Assembly: GCA_014378805.1 (NCBI GenBank)
Contig: JACMMY010000232.1
Span: 1 to 5,782, forward strand
DNA: 5,782 nucleotides
Origin: Moraxellaceae bacterium
GTDB lineage: Bacteria > Pseudomonadota > Gammaproteobacteria > Pseudomonadales > Moraxellaceae
Direction of reading: 5' to 3'
A program made the position numbers and the translations under genes. A model generated the notes under the pieces. The model saw only the letters and a list, made by a program, of their open reading frames with translations. It was not told where the DNA came from and made no database searches. Shown piece by piece: positions 1-4,699 of this stretch; the first letter of the stretch is position 1; each line of letters starts with the position of its first letter.

Positions 1-4
1 CCGA

Positions 5-433
5 TTAAAATTTAAGCTTTTTTAAACCACGAGCAACGCCATCTTGCAGCGCTGCTTTAACCAGTGGACCAATGAATGGTACACGGCCTTTAAATACAAT
101 GGTGTATTCCAAGCGCGTGCGGTTGCCTAAATCAATGAACTTCATCACGCCGCGGTGCTCTTTGATCGGTGCAAAACCAGCTGTAATCTTATATTCAATA
201 CGCTCATTTTCAACATAAACCTGATTAGTTTCAATGATAGAGGGTGTAAAAGGAATAGACAATTTACGCGCAGAACCGACGCCATTACGCGCACCTTGAC
301 CGTCACTTACACGCGTCACTTTGGCTGGAGCGAAGATTTTACTGAGATTTTCATGCTCACTCAATGTGGCAAATACTTTGGCAACAGGTGCATCGAATTG
401 ATGGACGACATAGACACGTTGTTTTTTCAACAT
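5..433 (-). CDS. SRPBCC (START/polyketide-cyclase-like) family protein
   Basis: The 142-residue product has the layout of a small single-domain SRPBCC (Bet v1/START-like) protein. An opening strand (residues 5-13) leads into a DAPVAKVFATLSEHENLSKIF helix-helix segment (residues 14-34). Alternating beta strands follow (residues 56-61, 66-74, 76-88, 93-101, 106-116), with a long C-terminal helix (residues 119-140). Family members bind hydrophobic ligands in a cavity or act as small cyclases or hydrolases; the ligand here cannot be told from sequence. No signal peptide or membrane segment is visible, so it is probably cytoplasmic. The ATG at 431-433 was chosen because AGAAGGAA (441-448) lies at normal spacing. 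The in-frame GTG directly before it (434-436) is an alternative, and a start 10 codons upstream would swallow this ribosome site. The stop TAA is at 5-7, so the gene is complete. Its link to the neighbouring acyl-CoA dehydrogenase is unclear; a terminator separates them. Confidence 0.82.
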   Translation of the reverse strand: MLKKQRVYVVHQFDAPVAKVFATLSEHENLSKIFAPAKVTRVSDGQGARNGVGSARKLSIPFTPSIIETNQVYVENERIEYKITAGFAPIKEHRGVMKFIDLGNRTRLEYTIVFKGRVPFIGPLVKAALQDGVARGLKKLKF

Positions 434-530
434 CACGATTTTCCTTCTAATCAAAATAAACAATGCATATTGTCAATATAAATATACTAGCACGACTTCG
501 TTCAATCTACGTGTGTTCTGTACATTTTCA

Positions 531-692
531 TTATGCTTTTTCCATTACTTTAGATCCAGTGTAGTGAGCTTTTGGCTCAAATATTTGGCATTTTTCATCG
601 TTTACAGATCGACCAGATGGCTTAACAGGTGCATTGTTGTCGAGGCCGTTGGTTGATTGTTGAGACAGCGCGACTTTAGCAATAAAAATCAA
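531..692 (-). other. possible small ORF or gene remnant (53 codons)
   Basis: From a TTG at 690-692 to the TAA at 531-533 the minus strand is open for 53 codons. The end reads like real protein (residues NAPVKPSGRSVNDEKCQIFE, then PKAHYTGSKVMEKA). I do not recognise the family. No ribosome site precedes the TTG, and its first codons overlap the terminator hairpin of the upstream gene. An ATG at 712-714 lies one frame off and would join this frame if one base were gained or lost in the T-rich run around 682-695. The joined product would start with a hydrophobic segment. A run this long without a stop is not rare by chance in a window this size. It could be a decayed gene end, a frameshifted small protein, or noise. 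Confidence 0.25.
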
Positions 693-732
693 AAATGCTG
701 ATCAACCCATCCATGATGACTCAATCAGCATT
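682..732 (-). terminator. terminator of the acyl-CoA dehydrogenase gene
   Basis: The 9-bp arms AATGCTGAT (694-702) and ATCAGCATT (724-732) are perfect inverse complements around a 21-base loop. On the minus strand the hairpin is followed by TTTTTGATTTTTATT. It starts 19 bases past the TAG at 751-753, where a rho-independent terminator is expected. The loop is longer than usual, but it contains a small CATC/GATG pair that could shorten it. Confidence 0.65.
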
Positions 733-750
733 CGATATAGGTGCTTAGCC

Positions 751-1908
751 CTATTTTTTCCGCTTCGGCAGGATATCCATATACTTGCAAATAATCCCGA
801 GCATGATCTCATCTGCACCGCCACCAATCGAAATTAAACGACTATCGCGATAAGCACGAGACACTACATTGTCCCACATAAAGCCCATTCCGCCCCAATA
901 TTGCAAACAGGAGTCGCTGACTTCGCGTAATAACCGTCCAGATTTCAACTTCGCCATCGATGCCAAACGAGTGACATCTTCGCCATTAATATGAGCTTCA
1001 CATGCCTGATACGTTAATGCACGTAACGATTCCACTTCAGTCATTAATTCCGCCATACGGAAATGAATCACTTGATTGTCGATGAGTGGCTGACCAAACG
1101 CGGTGCGTTGACGGCAATATTCAATCGTCGCGTTAATAACCACTTCAGCGCCGCCTACGGCATTGGCAGCCGCGTACATCCGCTCCTCTTGGAACTGCAT
1201 CATTTGCATCATAAAGCCCGCGCCTTCGACGCCAATGAGATGACGCTGAGGAACACGCACATTATCAAAGAAAACCTGTGCAGTATCTGAACTGCGCATG
1301 CCCATTTTGTCAAGCTTCGGGGATAGCGACACACCTTTTGTATGAGAAGGCACAATAATGAGGGACTTATTGATGTGCGGTTTATCATCTGAGGTATTGG
1401 CAAGTAAACAGAAAAAATCGGCTTGCGTCGAATTGGTAATCCACATTTTGCTGCCATTGATGACATAGTCATCGCCGTCTTTTTTGGCATAGGTTTTAAT
1501 CGCTGCAACATCAGATCCCGCATGCGCCTCACTCACAGCAATCGATGCGACATAGTCGCCTGCAATCGCTGGCGTCAAAAATTCATCACGTAATTCTTTA
1601 GAACCAAATCGCGCGAGTGCAGGCGTTGCCATATCGGTTTGCACACCTATCGCCATCGGCACACCACCGCAAGCAATCCGTCCCAACTCTTCTACAACGA
1701 CCATATTATAAGAGTAATCTAGACCCAAACCGCCGTTTTCAACTGGCTTACAGATGCCAAGCAAACCGATATCACCCATTTTTTTAAACAGTTCATGCGC
1801 AGGAAAGATATCTGCATTTTCCCACTCACTCACAAAAGGATTGATTTCTTTTTCGACAAACTGGCGCGCGGTACGACGTAAGGCTTCATGTTCTGGGGTA
1901 AATTTCAT
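751..1908 (-). CDS. acyl-CoA dehydrogenase, long-chain/isovaleryl (AtuD-like) type
   Basis: This FAD-dependent enzyme would oxidise an acyl-CoA to the trans-2-enoyl-CoA and pass electrons to electron-transfer flavoprotein. At 385 residues it has the normal family length. Both family signatures are complete: AVSEAHAGSDVAA (residues 124-136) and Q336-YWGGMGF ... R351 ... D355. The usual medium-chain glutamate near the C-terminus is glycine here (ISIGGGADEI, residues 359-368). Glutamate E242 in FQEERM sits at the helix-G position used as catalytic base by long-chain and isovaleryl-CoA dehydrogenases. That points to long or branched substrates. The N-terminus (MKFTPEHEALRRTARQFVEK) resembles citronellyl-CoA dehydrogenase AtuD as I recall it, but the exact substrate is open. 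The ATG at 1906-1908 has AAGGA (1916-1920) 7 bases upstream; an in-frame ATG 22 codons earlier lacks this and would add non-family residues. A CATAAT at 1960-1965 on the minus strand could be its own -10 box, without a clear -35. Confidence 0.93.
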   Translation of the reverse strand: MKFTPEHEALRRTARQFVEKEINPFVSEWENADIFPAHELFKKMGDIGLLGICKPVENGGLGLDYSYNMVVVEELGRIACGGVPMAIGVQTDMATPALARFGSKELRDEFLTPAIAGDYVASIAVSEAHAGSDVAAIKTYAKKDGDDYVINGSKMWITNSTQADFFCLLANTSDDKPHINKSLIIVPSHTKGVSLSPKLDKMGMRSSDTAQVFFDNVRVPQRHLIGVEGAGFMMQMMQFQEERMYAAANAVGGAEVVINATIEYCRQRTAFGQPLIDNQVIHFRMAELMTEVESLRALTYQACEAHINGEDVTRLASMAKLKSGRLLREVSDSCLQYWGGMGFMWDNVVSRAYRDSRLISIGGGADEIMLGIICKYMDILPKRKK

Positions 1909-1991
1909 GGTACATTCCTTGATCAGATCAGCTGCAGGGTGAATTGAAATCGTATCCAAATTATGAGCGCACATTCACAAAAAAAAGCTAA

Positions 1992-2022
1992 CAAAAAAGG
2001 ACAGTTTGCATGTCCTTTTTTG
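1992..2022 (-). terminator. symmetric terminator between hydrolase and dehydrogenase genes
   Basis: CAAAAAAGGACA (1992-2003) and TGTCCTTTTTTG (2011-2022) form a perfect 12-bp stem with a 7-base loop. Six Ts follow the GC-containing core on both strands, so it can end transcription in either direction. It lies 32 bases past the hydrolase stop and 84 bases before the dehydrogenase start. It should therefore end most leftward transcripts after the hydrolase, or leave only read-through into the dehydrogenase. Confidence 0.8.
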
Positions 2023-2053
2023 CTAATTCAGTCAAACCATAAAGATATAACGA

Positions 2054-2923
2054 TCAATAATCCGAAAAGGATAATTTAACCTTCCAGTCTTTCAACATTT
2101 GAACAATGTCATGATCATTTGGATGGAAGCTGGGACGAAAATAATCCAGAAAGTGCGGAATCGACTTAGTAAACATTCCACGAGGACCATAAAAAGTGTT
2201 TGCGGCATGCAGCCAATATTTGGGTGACAACTTACCATCTTTACGCAACAAACGCGCAGTAAAGTAAGTTTGTGCTGATAAAATCAGTACGGTTGCCATG
2301 ATGATTCCCACAACACGCCATACATAAGCACTACCCTTATCTGTACCATAAACTTGTTGATAGACGTCATACGCGACCGCTTTGTGTTCTGTTTCTTCAA
2401 TCGCGTGCCACGCCCACATTTTAAACATGAGTGGATCACTTTCCAACTCACTCAGAAATTTAGGATTATTTAAAACTTGTTCGGCCAGCAACGCCGTAAA
2501 ATGCTCTAAGGCACAAGTTGCGGCGAGATTGATCTGATCCATACTCGCTAAAGGTTTAAAGATAAATCGTGCTTTTAATACGGTCGCTGTAGCCTGTTCC
2601 ATCCACGCGATATCTTCATAGCCAAACTCGGCAAACTTCATGTTCATAGCATGATGTTCTTTCGAGTGCATGGCTTCTTGACCAATAAATGCACTGATCT
2701 GTGCTTGCAAATCAACGTTATCAGCGACATTCGGATGTTTACGCAATGCGCGAACACTATCAACGAAAAATCGTTCGCCTACAGGAAAAAATGCAGAAAG
2801 CGCCGTCATGAAATGAGTCAGACCCACATCATTATTTAACCAATATTGTTTTAGTTCCGCAAAATCGAAATCCATTCGACGAACTGGAAAGCGATTGGTT
2901 GAAAGATCCTGAAGAGAGGTCAT
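2054..2923 (-). CDS. predicted metal-dependent hydrolase (COG3687/PF10118), ferritin-like fold
   Basis: The 289-residue product matches the poorly characterised 'predicted metal-dependent hydrolase' family. Metal-binding candidates appear in the order expected for a four-helix diiron bundle: E50 in FFPVGERFF, E83-x2-H86 in QEAMHSKEHH, E140-H141 in CALEHF, and E177-x2-H180 in WHAIEETEHK. One hydrophobic helix (about residues 200-218) may anchor the C-terminal part to the membrane. The reaction has not been assigned to my knowledge, and the family name is only a prediction; an oxygenase-type diiron activity is equally possible. The ATG at 2921-2923 has AAGGA (2932-2936) 8 bases upstream. It is the first gene left of the divergent operator, so it is the most likely direct target of the TetR regulator. 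The acyl-CoA dehydrogenase downstream suggests lipid or branched-chain acid metabolism. Confidence 0.87.
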   Translation of the reverse strand: MTSLQDLSTNRFPVRRMDFDFAELKQYWLNNDVGLTHFMTALSAFFPVGERFFVDSVRALRKHPNVADNVDLQAQISAFIGQEAMHSKEHHAMNMKFAEFGYEDIAWMEQATATVLKARFIFKPLASMDQINLAATCALEHFTALLAEQVLNNPKFLSELESDPLMFKMWAWHAIEETEHKAVAYDVYQQVYGTDKGSAYVWRVVGIIMATVLILSAQTYFTARLLRKDGKLSPKYWLHAANTFYGPRGMFTKSIPHFLDYFRPSFHPNDHDIVQMLKDWKVKLSFSDY

Positions 2924-2992
2924 GATAATGATCCTTTTTATTAAATCGTCTTAAAATGAATGGAAAATGATGAAAAATCCAAAATAATCCGC

Positions 2993-3024
2993 TTGACGTA
3001 TAAATTGTTCTATTGGAGTATAAT
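2993..3024 (+). promoter_or_regulatory. likely tetR promoter
   Basis: A perfect TATAAT (3019-3024) follows a TTGACG (2993-2998). The 20-bp spacing is longer than the usual 17, so the -35 assignment is uncertain. A start near 3031 would give a leader of only about 24 bases before the ATG, with most of the operator inside it. The last three bases of the -10 box belong to the 22-bp palindrome, which predicts autorepression. Confidence 0.5.
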
Positions 3025-3046
3025 CTGAATAACTATTCAGATTCAA
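3017..3046 (-). promoter_or_regulatory. likely promoter of the leftward hydrolase gene
   Basis: On the minus strand TTGAAT (3041-3046) and TATACT (3017-3022) are separated by 18 bp. They match consensus at 4 of 6 and 5 of 6 positions. The spacer is filled almost exactly by the 22-bp palindrome, the standard arrangement for a TetR-type operator. A start near 3010 would give a leader of about 87 bases. Its -10 box shares four bases (3019-3022) with the -10 box of the rightward promoter. Confidence 0.6.
3022..3043. promoter_or_regulatory. 22-bp palindromic operator, probable TetR-family binding site
   Basis: AATCTGAATA (3022-3031) and its exact inverse complement TATTCAGATT (3034-3043) flank a central AC. 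A perfect 10-bp-arm palindrome between a tetR gene and a divergent catabolic gene is the classic mark of the local regulator's operator. Part of the right arm is repeated as ATTCAGAT at 3046-3053, one helical turn (11 bp) from its first copy at 3035. I see no second copy of the palindrome ahead of the acyl-CoA dehydrogenase or the exporter. Confidence 0.75.
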
Positions 3047-3054
3047 TTCAGATC

Positions 3055-3675
3055 ATGAACCGCAGAAAACCATCGCAAAAACGTGCAAAAAACTCGGTCG
3101 AGGCGATCATTAATGCAGGATTTATTTCGTTAGCAAAAAATGGTTTAGCCAACACCACAACGATTCATATTGCTGATATTGCTGGTATTAGCCCAGGAAC
3201 CTTATACCAGTACTTCGACAACAAAGAAGCGGTTTATACGGCCATGGAACGTTACTTTGTGAATGATATTCTAGCCTTATTGAACAGTGTCGTCCCTGAG
3301 TTTATTCAGTTAGATATCAGAGCTGGGGTGACGTTTTTACTGCATAAACTCAGCGAAAAACTACTCGAAGATAACGGACGTTATCTCAAATTTGCGCGCC
3401 ATGGCGCACATATCTTTGATGAAAATCTGTCACAACATGCGCACGAAATCGAAAAAAAACTTCAAGAAATCATTATGCAATACGTAATGCACCACCCTGA
3501 ATTGATGCGGATTAAAAGTATTCCAACCTTTAACTATCTGATTATTAATGGGGGTATTTTAATCATTATTCGTTATCTCAGTGAATCAAGCCCGACGATT
3601 AGCTTAGAGCAACTCATCGATGGTCTCGGAAATATGGCCATACGCTATATCGCAGGTGAAATGCAAGACGCATAG
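3055..3675 (+). CDS. TetR/AcrR-family transcriptional regulator
   Basis: The 206-residue product has the TetR N-terminal DNA-binding domain (residues 12-60). The helix-turn-helix is IADIAGISPGTLYQYF at residues 39-54, followed by the family's DNKEAVYTAM segment. The rest is a helical ligand-binding and dimerisation domain with no enzyme motif, so the ligand cannot be named. The gene diverges from the hydrolase gene around a perfect palindrome, so it most likely represses that gene and itself. The ATG at 3055-3057 was chosen because the product then begins with the basic arm MNRRKPSQKR normal for the family. An in-frame TTG at 3013 would start upstream of the -10 box and is implausible. There is no good ribosome-binding site before the ATG, so translation may be weak, which suits a repressor made in small amounts. 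Confidence 0.9.
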   Translation: MNRRKPSQKRAKNSVEAIINAGFISLAKNGLANTTTIHIADIAGISPGTLYQYFDNKEAVYTAMERYFVNDILALLNSVVPEFIQLDIRAGVTFLLHKLSEKLLEDNGRYLKFARHGAHIFDENLSQHAHEIEKKLQEIIMQYVMHHPELMRIKSIPTFNYLIINGGILIIIRYLSESSPTISLEQLIDGLGNMAIRYIAGEMQDA

Positions 3676-3686
3676 GAAAATCAAAA

Positions 3687-3726
3687 AAGTAACTCAAATT
3701 TTAGTTACTTAAAACCTAAAGTAATT
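3687..3726. repeat. three alternating 8-base inverted repeats, 16-base spacing, after tetR
   Basis: AAGTAACT (3687-3694), its exact inverse complement AGTTACTT (3703-3710) and the near copy AAGTAATT (3719-3726) start 16 bases apart. The middle copy can pair with either side, giving two mutually exclusive hairpins with 8-base loops. A T-run follows the first hairpin only on the minus strand (complement of 3681-3688). It therefore looks like a leftward terminator rather than a good one for tetR, which ends 12 bases before the first copy. The rest of the 3676-3888 gap shows no gene. A GATAAT (3842-3847) could be a -10 box for the exporter gene but has no convincing -35. Confidence 0.4.
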
Positions 3727-3888
3727 CATTGAAATCAATCAACATGCACTGAATAATCTTGACTCATTTAAACGATTTTCGAAATCAACGCTCAACCCTC
3801 AAATTGTGTGATCTAAGGTCAAATGACTGTTTATGTTCGTCGATAATAGGCATACTGGATTTTTAAGTCGATTCAAAATGACGTCGTC

Positions 3889-4509
3889 ATGCAACTGCCC
3901 AATATTGAACTTTATCTCGCACTATTCTTATTTGCGTTCTCAGCCGCGATCACACCCGGTCCAAATAACATCATGCTCATGAGCTCAGGCTTAAATTATG
4001 GCGTGCGCAAAAGCTTGCCTCACCTATTCGGAATTTGTCTAGGCTTTCCAGTCATGGTGTCGCTCATCGGTATTGGGCTGGGTAGTGTTTTTGAGCGATT
4101 CCCGATCACACATTCCATCATTCAGATTTTAGGGATTCTGTATTTACTCTATCTTTCGTGGATCATCGCGATGACCAAAACGCATGACATAAGCACACAT
4201 AAATCCAAGCCTTTTAGCTTCTGGCAAGCCGCACTTTTTCAATGGATCAATCCGAAAGGATGGATCATAGCGACTGGCGCAATCGCAACCTACACCACAT
4301 TAAATACCAATATCTATCAGCAAATCGGCATCATTTCATTAATATTCTTGATCACAGCATTTCCTAGTGCGGCAACTTGGCTGTTCTTTGGTGCGAATCT
4401 AAAACGCTTTTTGCAAAGCCCTCAACATCAGAAAATCTTTAATATCTCTATGGCGCTATTACTCGTTGGCTCGATCATTCTAGTGCTGATGCATCTCATC
4501 AAGACCTAA
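3889..4509 (+). CDS. LysE/RhtB-family exporter
   Basis: The 206-residue, strongly hydrophobic product is an inner-membrane transporter of the LysE/RhtB family, which exports amino acids and related metabolites using the proton gradient. The family signature ITPGPNN is at residues 21-27 at the end of the first membrane helix. The second conserved motif QWINPKGW is at residues 118-125. Hydrophobic stretches that fit membrane helices are at about 6-24, 44-66, 75-96, 113-135, 145-168 and 185-203, the usual six. The size is normal for the family. The substrate cannot be inferred. The ATG at 3889 is the only reasonable start, since the in-frame TAG upstream is followed by no other ATG, GTG or TTG. 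The Shine-Dalgarno signal is weak. It follows tetR in the same direction after 213 bases, so it probably has its own promoter. It converges with the DUF2256 gene, 57 bases away, and I see no clear terminator between them. Confidence 0.9.
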   Translation: MQLPNIELYLALFLFAFSAAITPGPNNIMLMSSGLNYGVRKSLPHLFGICLGFPVMVSLIGIGLGSVFERFPITHSIIQILGILYLLYLSWIIAMTKTHDISTHKSKPFSFWQAALFQWINPKGWIIATGAIATYTTLNTNIYQQIGIISLIFLITAFPSAATWLFFGANLKRFLQSPQHQKIFNISMALLLVGSIILVLMHLIKT

Positions 4510-4566
4510 ACAATTCATGCAAATCTCCGAACCGATCTTCGCTGCGATCATTCGCCAGATCACTGC

Positions 4567-4686
4567 CTAACGCTTTTGGCGGCAGCGGTCAGAACAATAT
4601 TTCACTTGATCCCAATCACGCGCCCATTTTTTTCGCCACGCAAAGGGTCTCTGGCACGTCGTGCAGATTTTTTCTGGCAGATTCAT
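4567..4686 (-). CDS. DUF2256 family small zinc-ribbon-like protein
   Basis: This is a 39-residue protein. Its sequence (ICTTCQRPFAWRKKWARDW, then VKYCSDRCRQKR) is typical of DUF2256. Four cysteines, C8-x2-C11 and C31-x3-C35, should bind one zinc ion, and the KKWARDW centre is the family hallmark. DUF2256 proteins have no assigned function that I know of; they are often found beside cryptochrome/photolyase-related genes. The ATG (4684-4686) lies 13 bases past the photolyase stop codon. Its ribosome site AAAGG (4696-4700) overlaps that stop, so the two genes are very likely co-transcribed and translationally linked. The length is normal for the family and the TAG is at 4567-4569. A metal-site, nucleic-acid or photolyase-partner role is only inferred from position. 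Confidence 0.88.
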   Translation of the reverse strand: MNLPEKICTTCQRPFAWRKKWARDWDQVKYCSDRCRQKR

Positions 4687-4699
4687 TTTTTATGACCTT

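Larger units (their letters stand above)
434..750. other. 317-base stretch without a firm gene
   Basis: This gap lies between two leftward genes. Bases 682-732 are a likely terminator for the acyl-CoA dehydrogenase. Bases 531-692 carry a 53-codon open frame on the minus strand, described separately. Bases 441-448 hold the ribosome site of the SRPBCC gene. An exact TTGACA lies on the minus strand at 471-476, but no good -10 box follows at 16-18 bp before the ribosome site. A TA-rich stretch at 476-490 could hold a -10 box, but I could not pair it with a convincing -35. The promoter of the SRPBCC gene therefore remains unassigned. Confidence 0.6.

Noticed and set aside
471..476. Exact TTGACA on the minus strand as the -35 box of the SRPBCC gene
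   Set aside because: At 16-18 bp spacing the candidate -10 boxes are poor and abut the ribosome site, leaving almost no leader.
155..481. 108-codon rightward open frame
   Set aside because: It lies antisense to the SRPBCC gene, which has a good ribosome site and a coherent fold pattern. The antisense product has no recognisable features.
1063..1942. Open frames of 62-107 codons on both strands inside the acyl-CoA dehydrogenase
   Set aside because: They overlap a complete enzyme with both family signatures. Their products look like out-of-frame translations and have no ribosome sites of note.
2651..2839. 62-codon rightward open frame inside the hydrolase gene
   Set aside because: It is antisense to the conserved metal-binding region (E50 to E83/H86) of the hydrolase, and its translation resembles no domain.
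3013..3054. 14-codon N-terminal extension of the TetR regulator from a TTG
   Set aside because: The extension would start upstream of the TATAAT box and encode the operator palindrome. The family-like basic N-terminus begins at the ATG at 3055.
4510..4566. Terminator between the convergent exporter and DUF2256 genes
   Set aside because: Short repeats of GATC and GCGA/TCGC are present, but there is no stem of useful length with a T-run on either strand.
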